64,000 nucleotides of DNA from CAXMST01 sp963712765 (GTDB lineage Bacteria > Actinomycetota > Thermoleophilia > Solirubrobacterales > 70-9): NCBI GenBank assembly GCA_963712765.1, contig CAVQIX010000005.1, forward strand, positions 248,001 to 312,000. Direction: 5' to 3'. Position 1 is the first letter of the stretch, and the number at the start of each line of letters is the position of its first letter. The position numbers and the translations under genes were made by a program. The notes beneath the pieces were generated by a model. That model made no database searches and was not told the origin of the DNA. It was given only the letters and a program-made list of their open reading frames with translations. This document shows positions 9,078-16,376 of this stretch, one piece after another.

Positions 9078-9905
9078 ATGAGTCAAATCCCGGCCCCGGA
9101 CCTGAAGAACATCGAGTTGGAGGCGGGCGGTGAGAACGGTGAGATCGGTCTGTTGACGCTGAACCGCCCCGACGACCTCAATTCCTTCGACCCGGCAACC
9201 ATCGAGGAGCTGATGCACCTCTCATCCTGGCTCGCTGACAGCGCGCCCTACCGCGCCCTGATCGTGACCGGCGCGGGGCGGGGCTTCTCCGCCGGCGGCG
9301 ACGTGACCTGGTTTCGCAAGGGCCTGGAGGACCCCGAGATCGATCTCCCCTCGAACGTCCGCCACGGGGCCGACGTGCTGCACCAGGCGATCATCGACTT
9401 CCGCCGCATCCCCTACCCGGTGATCGCGGCCGTCAACGGGCCGGCGGCCGGCGCCGGGTTTTCGCTGGCGCTGATGTGCGACGTCCGGATCGCCTCCGAG
9501 GACGCCTTCTTCGCCGTCGCCTACGGACGCATCGGGGCCAGTCCCGACGGCGGCATGACCTACTTCCTGCCACGGGTGATCGGCCCCTCGAAGGCGGCGG
9601 AGCTGATGCTCGACGACCCGAATCTGACCGCGGAGCAGGCGCTCGAGGCCGGCCTCGTCTCCGGGGTCGTCCCCGCTGAGGAGCTGCTCGACGCAGCGCG
9701 AGAGAGGGCCGCGAAGCTCGCCTCGATGTCGCCCCACTACGTGCGAACGGTCAAGAAGCTGGTCTGGGAGAGCCTCGACAACGGGATCGCCGACCATCTC
9801 CAGCTCGAGCGCCATGGGATCGCTGACAGCATGGCGACGGAGGATCTGCGCAAGGGCGTTCCGGCTTTCTTCGCCGGTGAGAAGGTGACCTTCGAGGGCC
9901 GCTGA
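9078..9905 (+). CDS. Enoyl-CoA hydratase/isomerase family protein
   Basis: Crotonase-fold enzyme acting on acyl-CoA, probably hydration or isomerisation of enoyl-CoA. In 275 residues the family core is clear: LNRPDDLNSFD, the oxyanion-hole segment GAGRGFSAGGDVTWF and the second oxyanion and turn region AAVNGPAAGAGFSLALMCDVRIAS (split by position), then GRIGASPDGG where the hydratase Glu may be replaced; Asp is present in SPDGGM. The start MSQIPAPD follows GAAGGAG by 7-8 nt; the longer frame lacks support. The exact reaction is uncertain because catalytic Glu positions vary in this superfamily. Confidence 0.88.
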   Translation: MSQIPAPDLKNIELEAGGENGEIGLLTLNRPDDLNSFDPATIEELMHLSSWLADSAPYRALIVTGAGRGFSAGGDVTWFRKGLEDPEIDLPSNVRHGADVLHQAIIDFRRIPYPVIAAVNGPAAGAGFSLALMCDVRIASEDAFFAVAYGRIGASPDGGMTYFLPRVIGPSKAAELMLDDPNLTAEQALEAGLVSGVVPAEELLDAARERAAKLASMSPHYVRTVKKLVWESLDNGIADHLQLERHGIADSMATEDLRKGVPAFFAGEKVTFEGR

Positions 9906-9963
9906 CACCGGGCGGGAACTCACCCCCGCTAGATTGAGTGGACCCCAACCGAGGAGGACTCCC

Positions 9964-10416
9964 TTGACTCGCAAGCTGATAACCGCCTTCGCCATCCTCT
10001 CCCTGGCCGCGCTCGGGCTGGCTGCCTGCGGCGGAGACGACGAGACGACCACCACGGACGCCGCGACGACGGAGGAGACCACCACGACCGAGGCCTCGGG
10101 CGGTGGGTCCGGCGCGTCCAGCGGTAAGGGCGGCACGATCAAGGTGGCCGCCGACCCCGACGGCGCGCTCGAGTACACCACCGGCGACCTCACGGTCGAT
10201 TCCGGCACGGTCGAAATCGACTTCGACAACCCCGCCTCGCTCCCCCATGACGTCCGCATCGAGGACTCCAGCGGCAGTGACGTCGGCGGGACGAGCGTCA
10301 TCTCCGAGAGCTCGGAGACGGCCACCGTCGAGCTCGAGCCCGGCGAGTACGTCTACTACTGCTCGGTCCCGGGGCACCGGACCGCCGGCATGGAACAGAC
10401 GCTGACCGTCAAGTAG
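9964..10416 (+). CDS. Cupredoxin-domain lipoprotein (plastocyanin/azurin-like)
   Basis: Predicted extracytoplasmic type 1 copper protein for electron transfer or copper binding. A TTG start fits because GAGGAGG lies 7 nt upstream. The 150-residue product opens with a signal peptide ending in the lipobox LAAC (Cys22), followed by an acidic, Thr-rich and Gly/Ser-rich linker to about residue 57, then a single cupredoxin domain. All four type 1 ligands are present: His95 (LPHDV), Cys133, His138 and Met143 in YYCSVPGHRTAGM. The partner is not identifiable; no oxidase lies next to it. Confidence 0.9.
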   Translation: MTRKLITAFAILSLAALGLAACGGDDETTTTDAATTEETTTTEASGGGSGASSGKGGTIKVAADPDGALEYTTGDLTVDSGTVEIDFDNPASLPHDVRIEDSSGSDVGGTSVISESSETATVELEPGEYVYYCSVPGHRTAGMEQTLTVK

Positions 10417-10433
10417 GCGCCGGCCGAACTGAA

Positions 10434-10439
10434 TAGGCT
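10434..10439 (+). promoter_or_regulatory. -10 box of the MaoC-like gene (leaderless)
   Basis: TAGGCT ends 6 nt before the ATG at 10446, with no Shine-Dalgarno; consistent with a leaderless transcript. Confidence 0.55.
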
Positions 10440-10445
10440 CCGCCG

Positions 10446-10910
10446 ATGGCGCTGGTGGAGATCGACGGAATCGAGGCGATGAAGTCGACGGTCGGTAAGA
10501 GCATCGGCCCAGGCGAGTGGCGCGAGGTCACTCAGGAGGACATCAACGACTTCGCGCGGATCTCCCGCGACGACCAGTGGATCCACGTCGACGTCGAGCG
10601 CGCGGAGAAGGAGAGCCCGTTCGGGACCACGATCGCCCATGGCAACCTCACCCTCTCCGCGATCGACGGGCTGCGCCTCGGTCTGATCGAGTCGACGGGC
10701 TTCAAGCTCGGCGTCAACTACGGCTGGAACAAGGTCCGCTTTCCCGCCCCGGTCCCCGCCGGCGCCCGGATCCGCGCCTCGGTCAAGCTCGAATCGGTCG
10801 ACGACGTGGGCGACGGCTGGTACCAGATCGTCACCGTCTTCACCGTCGAGGTTGAGGGCACCGAGAAGCCCTGCTGCGTAGCCGAACACGTCGGAAGAGT
10901 GCTGACCTGA
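10446..10910 (+). CDS. MaoC-like (R)-hydratase / NodN-type dehydratase
   Basis: Single hot-dog domain of 154 residues, likely hydrating or dehydrating an acyl-CoA. The hydratase-2 style catalytic segment is seen as ISRDDQWIHVDVERA followed by GTTIAHGNLTLSAI, the Asp and His being the usual catalytic pair. It opens with VGKSIGPGEWREVTQEDI, typical of the NodN/MaoC group. No Shine-Dalgarno; a TAGGCT box sits 6 nt upstream. With the upstream enoyl-CoA hydratase it suggests local acyl-CoA metabolism, but they need not share a pathway. Confidence 0.9.
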   Translation: MALVEIDGIEAMKSTVGKSIGPGEWREVTQEDINDFARISRDDQWIHVDVERAEKESPFGTTIAHGNLTLSAIDGLRLGLIESTGFKLGVNYGWNKVRFPAPVPAGARIRASVKLESVDDVGDGWYQIVTVFTVEVEGTEKPCCVAEHVGRVLT

Positions 10911-10915
10911 GCCCG

Positions 10916-10934
10916 GCAACCCCGTCGGGGTTGC
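10916..10934. terminator. Bidirectional terminator-like hairpin
   Basis: GCAACCCC-GTC-GGGGTTGC is a perfect 8-bp stem with a 3-nt loop, lying between the convergent MaoC-like gene and the four-domain hydrolase gene. There is no T-run, as is common in very GC-rich genomes. Confidence 0.55.
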
Positions 10935-10953
10935 GAAGGCGCGGTCACAACGG

Positions 10954-12948
10954 TCAGGAGACAAGTCTCACCTCCAATCGAGGCTCGATCGCGCCGAGGC
11001 CCCGGACCCCATCGAGCAGGGCGAGAATGCGGGCTACGTACGCCTGCGTCTCGGGATAGGGCGGAATGCAGTCGCAGGCGCTGACCGCGGCCGGGCCGGC
11101 GTTGTAGGCGGCGAGCGCCAGCCGGGGCGAGCCGAAGCGCTCGAGCAGATCGGCCATCAGCCGGGCCTGGGCCTCGATCGAGGCCCCGGGATCGAAGGGA
11201 TCCCGCAACCCGTAGGCGGCGGCGGTGGCGGGCATGAACTGCGCGATTCCCTGCGCGCCGGCCGCCGAGACCGCCGCGGGGTTGAAGTTGGACTCGGCCA
11301 TCAGCTGTGCCGCCAGCAGCGAGGCGGAGACGCCATGCGCGGAGGCCGCACGCAGCAGCGGACGCCGCAGCCATGCGGGAACGAAGTCGGGGAGACCCCC
11401 GCCGGCCGCGGCGCGCCCGTCGCCGGCCCGCTGGCGGCGCGCCGGTGCGCCGGCTACAACGAGCCGGTCTCCCTCGGCCGAACAGGGCTCAGGCCCACGG
11501 ACGAACCCGAAATGCCACGGCTCCCAGGAGTAGCGCCGATCGAAGCCGAAGCGCGCGGCGTTGGCACCGAGCCAGGTGTAGGCGCTCGCCGGTCCGAGAT
11601 CGAGCTCGGTGCCACACCGGTGCAGTGAGGTGCCCGGGCGCGCCACCCAGCGCGGGTCGGGGTTGGCGGCGAATAGGCGAGCCTGCTCGGCGTCCGAGCG
11701 GAACCCCGAGTTCACGATCAGGTGGTTTCCGGCCGCAGCCGCGGCGGCCGACAGCCGATCGAAGGCGACCGCAACGTCGGGCCTCATCGGCTCCCCCTGC
11801 CGATGCGAGAGGGGTCCGGAGTACCCGCCCCCGCTCGCCACCGGCTCGGGCCCGGCTGCGGCCTGCGCAACAGGCTCGGCCGCCGCCTCGGCCCGGACGC
11901 GGATCAGGGCCCCGCCCACCCGCCGGCTGGAGCCGTCCACCTCGATCCGGGGACGGGCGAGGACCACCACCCGGAGCGGGGCGACGCTGTCGCCGTCGGG
12001 GAACTGCACGCGTACTGTCCCGGAGGGAAGCCCGTTTTGCTTGGCCGCCCCGCTGGCGGCAGCACCGGCCCGACGCAGGTACTCGGCCCGGGAGAGGTGG
12101 AGTGGATCGTTGGTGCCGTCCGGACGCCGCACCGGGATGAAGAGGCGGTGGAAGTCGTCGCGCATCGACCTCGCGGCCGAGAGGGCCGAGAGATCGGCCG
12201 CGCGCTGAACGCGGCCCTTGGCCCCGGCGGCGCCACCGAGCGCAACCAGCGCGAGAGCGAGGGCCGCCGCCACGGCGATCAGCCCGAGCAGGGCCGGGAT
12301 GACCTGACCGCGCTCACCACAGAGCGCCCGGCTCGTGCGCTCCGCGCGTTCCGCGGTCTCGCCGCCAGGATCGAGCCCGGCCAGCGCGCGGCGGGCCTGA
12401 ATCGCGCCGACGCGCGCGGTCCAGAGCTTGAGCGGCACCCCGAAGCGGCGCAGCTCGATAGCCAGCAGCCCGCAGAGCGGTCGGTCCCTACCGCTTCGGG
12501 CGACGACCGCTACCGCGCTCGTCCCGGCCGATCGGCGCGCGAGCATCGGCTGTAGCGACCCCGGATCGACTCCGACGACCAGTGGACCCTGGCCCTGCAG
12601 TCGCGCCACGATCGCGGATCGGCGCTCGCAGGTCAGGTCCTCTGCTTCGACGCCGGCAATCACGAGCCGCCCGCGAGCAGCCGCGTGGCACTCCGGCCCG
12701 GCCCCTTCGCCGGCCTCGGTCCCGATCTCGGGCCCGAGATCGATCAGGCTTGCCGTCACGGAGGCGGCGCGCGCCCGCCCCGCCTCCGCGGCGAGCAGAC
12801 CGTCCTTCCAGACCCGACGTCCCTCGAGGTCGAGGAGCACAGGGGGACAGTCCCGCTCCCGCCCGATCGCCAGGGCGATCGACGCGGCGACCGGAAGCGG
12901 ATCGAGGCCCGCGATCGACGCGACGAAGACCACCCGAGCGCGACTCAT
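10954..12948 (-). CDS. Four-part protein: degenerate CpaE/MinD-like, TadG-like, VanY-like peptidase, lytic transglycosylase
   Basis: Predicted membrane-anchored peptidoglycan hydrolase of 664 residues. Residues 1-195 resemble a MinD/CpaE P-loop fold (RVVFVASIAGLDPLPVAASI) but lack a Walker A Lys. Residues 211-265 are a TadG/TadE-type segment: a GERGQVIPAL head, one transmembrane helix, then VQRAADLSALSAARS. Residues about 385-485 match the VanY/M15B peptidase, with SLHRCGTELDL (His443, Asp450) and SWEPWHFGF (Glu476, His479). Residues about 520-645 are an SLT transglycosylase (ESNFNPAAV with Glu552, GAQGIAQFMPATAAAYG, AYNAGP). ATG overlaps the preceding stop by one base (TGATG). The domain calls are firm for the two hydrolases and weaker for the first domain. 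Confidence 0.85.
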   Translation of the reverse strand: MSRARVVFVASIAGLDPLPVAASIALAIGRERDCPPVLLDLEGRRVWKDGLLAAEAGRARAASVTASLIDLGPEIGTEAGEGAGPECHAAARGRLVIAGVEAEDLTCERRSAIVARLQGQGPLVVGVDPGSLQPMLARRSAGTSAVAVVARSGRDRPLCGLLAIELRRFGVPLKLWTARVGAIQARRALAGLDPGGETAERAERTSRALCGERGQVIPALLGLIAVAAALALALVALGGAAGAKGRVQRAADLSALSAARSMRDDFHRLFIPVRRPDGTNDPLHLSRAEYLRRAGAAASGAAKQNGLPSGTVRVQFPDGDSVAPLRVVVLARPRIEVDGSSRRVGGALIRVRAEAAAEPVAQAAAGPEPVASGGGYSGPLSHRQGEPMRPDVAVAFDRLSAAAAAAGNHLIVNSGFRSDAEQARLFAANPDPRWVARPGTSLHRCGTELDLGPASAYTWLGANAARFGFDRRYSWEPWHFGFVRGPEPCSAEGDRLVVAGAPARRQRAGDGRAAAGGGLPDFVPAWLRRPLLRAASAHGVSASLLAAQLMAESNFNPAAVSAAGAQGIAQFMPATAAAYGLRDPFDPGASIEAQARLMADLLERFGSPRLALAAYNAGPAAVSACDCIPPYPETQAYVARILALLDGVRGLGAIEPRLEVRLVS

Positions 12949-13337
12949 CACCCGATCCCGGATCCTCTGGGAGGACGCGCCCAAGCGCTCGAGCTGACTC
13001 CGAGATGGCGGCCCAGGAGCGGGATCAGGGCAGGCGGCCGGACCTCGACGGCTACCCGTCCGCCGCGCTGCCGCACCTCGGTCCGATCGGTGGCCCAGCC
13101 CGGGACGGCGGCCAGCGCAGCGATCTCGGCGGATCGGTCTGATGCGATTGCGATCGCGCCCGCCTCGGCGGCCCCGTCGGCCAGCGACTGCGTGTACCCG
13201 ACGGCGAGCAGCTGCAGGATGACAGCAGCGACCGCCGCCACCACGGGGATCGCCGCGACGACCTCAAGTTGCGCCTGCCCCGCCTCCTCGGAGGTGGGGC
13301 CCTCGACGCGCGAGCAGCCCTCGAGATCAGCCCGCAT
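12948..13337 (-). CDS. TadE-like pseudopilin-type protein (second of pair)
   Basis: 129 residues with a short polar N-terminus, then EEAGQAQLEVVAAIPVVAAV and a continuing hydrophobic helix, the head-plus-helix layout of TadE/TadF minor pseudopilins (a G-x5-E-like site before the helix). The downstream part is small and variable. It overlaps the upstream TadE-like gene by 11 bases and its stop overlaps the ATG of the hydrolase fusion, so all three are translationally coupled. No Tad motor, platform or prepilin peptidase gene lies in the window. Confidence 0.75.
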   Translation of the reverse strand: MRADLEGCSRVEGPTSEEAGQAQLEVVAAIPVVAAVAAVILQLLAVGYTQSLADGAAEAGAIAIASDRSAEIAALAAVPGWATDRTEVRQRGGRVAVEVRPPALIPLLGRHLGVSSSAWARPPRGSGIG

Positions 13338-13689
13338 CGCCCGGCTCCGGGTTCAGCCCGGCGGCAGCCCGCAGGCGTAGCTCCGGGAGGATCGGTAGCA
13401 CCCGGGGGGCGATGACCTCGACCGTGCGTCGCGACCCGGAATCCAATACCCGAGAGCGCCGCTCGAGCAGCCCCGGCAGGGCGGCCCTGGCGGCCCGCTC
13501 CGGGTCGGAGCCGACCAGGTCGGCTCGAGCAGCCGCTCGGGCCGAGCCGGCTGCGGACCAGGCCGCGTAGCCGATCAGCGCCGACTGGGCGAGGACGAGG
13601 CCGACCACGACCAGGGCCGGGATCATCGCCACGAAGGCGACCGTCGCCTGCCCGTTCTCGTCCCCCTGTTCAAGCCTCGTAACTCCCAT
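13327..13689 (-). CDS. TadE-like pseudopilin-type protein (first of pair)
   Basis: 120 residues starting MGVTRLEQGDENGQATVAFV, with a long hydrophobic helix AMIPALVVVGLVLAQSALI and a GSARAAARADL tail to the helix, the classic TadE pattern. It is the first gene of a three-gene coupled unit ending in the peptidoglycan hydrolase fusion. A TAGGTT box ends 6 nt before the ATG with no Shine-Dalgarno, so the operon mRNA is probably leaderless. The remaining C-terminal part has no recognisable domain. Confidence 0.75.
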   Translation of the reverse strand: MGVTRLEQGDENGQATVAFVAMIPALVVVGLVLAQSALIGYAAWSAAGSARAAARADLVGSDPERAARAALPGLLERRSRVLDSGSRRTVEVIAPRVLPILPELRLRAAAGLNPEPGDAG

Positions 13690-13695
13690 GCGCCG

Positions 13696-13701
13696 AACCT
13701 A
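13696..13701 (-). promoter_or_regulatory. -10 box of the TadE-hydrolase operon (leaderless)
   Basis: TAGGTT on the minus strand ends 6 nt before the ATG of the first TadE-like gene. Confidence 0.55.
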
Positions 13702-13793
13702 GGCGCGCTCGGGTGACGATTGGGAGACACCGGCCACCGCAACTGCGGCGGGAGTGTGACTACTTGCCTACGCGGGGCCCTGAGCGCCCGGCG

Positions 13794-14147
13794 TCAGTAG
13801 CTGCTGGCTTCACGCCAGCTGGTGATCAGGCCGTAGACTGCCCCACCGGCGATCAGGATCCAGGCCACGGTCCCGCCGCCGGTTGCGAACATCTCATCGA
13901 GGCCGGCGAGCATCAGGGCCAAGGCGCCGAGCGAGACATAGAAGATCATCCGGCTGCGCTGGCTCATCGAGTCTCGCGTGAGACTCGTCTGCTTCCAGGT
14001 GCGTGCGAGCAGCAGTCCGATCGCGGCGATGAAGATCAACGAGAGCGTCGTCAGGATCGCCGCGGTGACGTTTCCGCCTCCCGGCAGCACGGTGATCGCC
14101 AATGCGAGCAGGGCGATGATCGCGATGTTGCGAATGACGTTGATCAT
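13794..14147 (-). CDS. Small four-helix membrane protein, unknown function
   Basis: 117 residues from ATG MINVIRNIAII. Four hydrophobic segments are visible: IAIIALLALAITVLP, ILTTLSLIFIAAIGLLLA, MIFYVSLGALALMLAG and VAWILIAGGAVYGLI, with a short basic loop (ARTWKQTSLTRDSMSQRSR) in the middle. The frame stays open upstream, but that part is Arg-rich and unlike a membrane protein, so the later ATG is preferred. I do not recognise a family. It sits between the Tad-like operon and a DUF47 gene, where a PiT transporter would often be expected. Confidence 0.65.
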   Translation of the reverse strand: MINVIRNIAIIALLALAITVLPGGGNVTAAILTTLSLIFIAAIGLLLARTWKQTSLTRDSMSQRSRMIFYVSLGALALMLAGLDEMFATGGGTVAWILIAGGAVYGLITSWREASSY

Positions 14148-14282
14148 CTCCACGAATGGTACGCGTCGACCGCGGGGGTCGGCGCCCTCACCCCACGTCC
14201 TGCGCGACCGTCGCGGCCACCTCGAGCGAGATGAAGGCGCGACGATCACGAGGATGATGTCGCTGTCCGCGCCGAGGCCGAC
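14148..14282 (-). other. Intergenic stretch with possible transporter-start remnant
   Basis: Directly after the DUF47 stop, one minus-strand frame reads ADSDIILVIVA and then loses hydrophobicity. This resembles the opening of a PiT phosphate transporter, the usual partner of DUF47 proteins, but it is too short for a firm call. Confidence 0.2.
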
Positions 14283-14906
14283 TCAGGCGTTCTTGATGAC
14301 GACGCCTTCGATGATGTGGGCGGCGGTCTCGGTCGAATCGATCGCCTTCTCGAGAACCGCGAAGATGTCCTTCCAGCGGATCACCACCATCGGGTCGATC
14401 CCGTTCGCGAACAGCGAGGCGACCGCATCGCGGGAGATCCGATCACCGTCGTTCTCGAGCCGGTGGATCTCGATCCAGTACTCCTCGAGGCCCTTGAACC
14501 CCTTCAGCTCCGCCAGCGCCTTCGCCAGCTGGTGGCAGGCCGCGAGCAGCACCTCGGTGAGGTCCAGAGCCTGCTGCATGGGCGCCTCGATCTGGTAGAG
14601 GTTGAAGAAGTCGGCGGCCTCCTCGATGTAGTCGATCACGTCGTCGATACCGGTCGCCAGCCCGTAGATGTCCTCGCGGTCAAACGGGGTGACGAAGGTC
14701 GAGTTGAGCCGCTTGATGATGTCGTGGGCGATGCGGTCACCCTCGTGCTCGACCTTGAGGATCTCCCGCGCAAGCGAGTCGCGGCCCTCGGGCCACTCGT
14801 CGAGCATCCGGCGCAGCAGCTCCGCGGCGCGCACAGCGATCTCGCCCTCCTCTCGGAGCAGATCGAAGAAGACCCTGTCTTTGGGGGCGAAGCTGAACGA
14901 GGCCAT
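14283..14906 (-). CDS. DUF47 / PhoU-like phosphate transport accessory protein
   Basis: 207 residues, nearly all helical, with the DUF47 landmarks FFDLLREEGEIAVRAAELL, EHEGDRIAHDIIKRLN, TPFDREDIYGLATGIDDVID and the second repeat LENDGDRISRDAVASLF. The paired E-x-x-G/N-D-x-x segments are the metal-cluster sites of PhoU folds. Family members usually regulate or assist a low-affinity PiT phosphate transporter encoded alongside; none is present here. ATG is in context with the expected MASFSFAPKD start. Confidence 0.88.
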   Translation of the reverse strand: MASFSFAPKDRVFFDLLREEGEIAVRAAELLRRMLDEWPEGRDSLAREILKVEHEGDRIAHDIIKRLNSTFVTPFDREDIYGLATGIDDVIDYIEEAADFFNLYQIEAPMQQALDLTEVLLAACHQLAKALAELKGFKGLEEYWIEIHRLENDGDRISRDAVASLFANGIDPMVVIRWKDIFAVLEKAIDSTETAAHIIEGVVIKNA

Positions 14907-14959
14907 GGCGCAAGGATCGCAAAAACCCGCGACGCGATGAGGCGCCCGGAATGCCGCTC

Positions 14960-16051
14960 TCAGCTGAGGAACTCCTCGACCCGGGTGGCGACGCGCTCAG
15001 AGGCGCGACCGTCCCACAGCGGCGGCGCCGAGGGTCGCCTCCTGACGGCGCCGAGCAGGCCCGGAACCTCGGCTATGCGAGCCGGATCGAGTCCGAGCAG
15101 CCGGTTGGTTCCCTCCGAAACGGTGATCGGTCTCTCGGTGTTGTCGCGCAACGTGAAGCAGGGAACGCCCAGATAGGTGCTCTCCTCCTGGATCCCGCCC
15201 GAGTCGGTCAGCACCGCCCCGGCGCCGGCCTGTAGTGCGAGGAAGTCGAGATAGCCGACCGGATCGATCAGCTTCACTGCCTGGGAGCCGTCGCCGGCGT
15301 GCTTGTCGAGGGCCTTGGCGAGCCGCTTCCGGGTACGCGGGTGAACCGGGAATACGACCGGCATCCGCTCCCCGACGTCGGCCAGGGCCTCAATTGCCGG
15401 CCCGAGCAGCTCACCGTCGACGAGCGCCGGCCGGTGCAGGGTTACCAGTAGATAGCTCCCACGCTCGAGGTCAAGCTCCTTCCATGGCTCGCGGAGGTCG
15501 ATCCGATCGCGCAGCGCGACCAGGGTGTCGATCATCGTGTTTCCGACCCGGAAGACCCGGCGAGGATCGATCCCCTCGCGAATCAGATTCCCGAGCGCCT
15601 CCGGCGAGTGGGTGAAGAGCATGTCCGAGACCTGGTCGGTGAGGACCCGGTTGACCTCCTCGGGCATCGAGCGGTCAAAGCTGCGCAGGCCTGCCTCGAG
15701 ATGGGCCAGGGGCAGCTCCAGATGCGCGCAGGCGATCGCCGCCGCCAGCGTGGAATTGACGTCGCCGGGCACGATCACCAGCTCCGGCTGCTCGCTCTCC
15801 AGCAGCGGGCCGATCTTCTCGATGACGCCCGCCACCGTCTCGGCGTGGCTGCCTCCGCCGACGCCGAGCATATGGTCGGGCTCGGGCACACCGAGCTGCT
15901 CGAGGAAGACCGCCGACATGTTCTCGTCGTAGTGCTGGCCGGTGTGGACGATCGTGTGCCGGCCGTCGGGGTCGCGGCGACGCAGGGCGGCGATCACCGG
16001 CGCCATCTTGACGAAGTTCGGACGCGTCGCGATCACGTGTAAGAGCCGCAT
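14960..16051 (-). CDS. wecB: UDP-N-acetylglucosamine 2-epimerase (non-hydrolysing)
   Basis: Converts UDP-GlcNAc to UDP-ManNAc for cell-surface glycans. 363 residues from ATG MRLLHVIATRP; the usual GTRPEAIKMAP opening is varied to ATRPNFVKMAP. TGQHYDENMS, PGDVNSTLAAAIACAHLELP, HLEAGLRSFDRSMPEEVNR and the C-terminal LTDSGGIQEESTYLGVPC and RDNTERPITV are all typical. The longer upstream frame is not conserved. No surface-polysaccharide genes lie beside it in the window. Confidence 0.93.
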   Translation of the reverse strand: MRLLHVIATRPNFVKMAPVIAALRRRDPDGRHTIVHTGQHYDENMSAVFLEQLGVPEPDHMLGVGGGSHAETVAGVIEKIGPLLESEQPELVIVPGDVNSTLAAAIACAHLELPLAHLEAGLRSFDRSMPEEVNRVLTDQVSDMLFTHSPEALGNLIREGIDPRRVFRVGNTMIDTLVALRDRIDLREPWKELDLERGSYLLVTLHRPALVDGELLGPAIEALADVGERMPVVFPVHPRTRKRLAKALDKHAGDGSQAVKLIDPVGYLDFLALQAGAGAVLTDSGGIQEESTYLGVPCFTLRDNTERPITVSEGTNRLLGLDPARIAEVPGLLGAVRRRPSAPPLWDGRASERVATRVEEFLS

Positions 16052-16070
16052 CCCCGACCTGCAGGCGCTC

Positions 16071-16349
16071 TCAGGCGAGGGCGTCGATGCGCCCTGCAAG
16101 CTCGAAATCGGCCTCGGTCAAGCCACCCTCGGAGTGATTGGTGATGCTCACCGTGACCGTCGCCCAGGAGATCTCGAGATCGGGGTGGTGACCCATCTCC
16201 TCGGCGGGCTCGACGATCGCGGCGACGAGCTCGGCGGAGCCGACGAAGTCGCCCCGGTCGTAGCTGCGCACGATCGATTCCTCCCGGCGCTCCCAGCCAT
16301 CGAGCTCCTCGAGGTGCCGGGCGATCTCACTGTCGTCGAGTAGTGCCAT
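16071..16349 (-). CDS. phhB: Pterin-4a-carbinolamine dehydratase
   Basis: Dehydrates 4a-hydroxytetrahydrobiopterin in pterin recycling. 92 residues, the usual size, with the active-site stretch EEMGHHPDLEISWATVTVSI and the C-terminal NHSEGGLTEADFELA. The promoter region is shared with the divergent cobalamin-binding-type gene: a minus-strand TAGGAT overlaps the plus-strand TATAGT. No aromatic amino acid hydroxylase is nearby, so the physiological partner is unclear. Confidence 0.93.
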   Translation of the reverse strand: MALLDDSEIARHLEELDGWERREESIVRSYDRGDFVGSAELVAAIVEPAEEMGHHPDLEISWATVTVSITNHSEGGLTEADFELAGRIDALA

Positions 16350-16363
16350 TCAGACACCGATCC

Positions 16364-16369
16364 TATAGT
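16364..16369 (+). promoter_or_regulatory. -10 box, leaderless, divergent promoter pair
   Basis: TATAGT ends 7 nt before the ATG at 16377. On the opposite strand TAGGAT overlaps it and points at phhB, so the two divergent genes share about 27 bp of control region. Confidence 0.6.
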
Positions 16370-16376
16370 CACGGGC

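Noticed and set aside
11307..12140. Arg/Pro-rich plus-strand frame opposite the hydrolase fusion
   Set aside because: Composition is that of shifted-frame noise, with no start context; the minus-strand frame has clear catalytic motifs.
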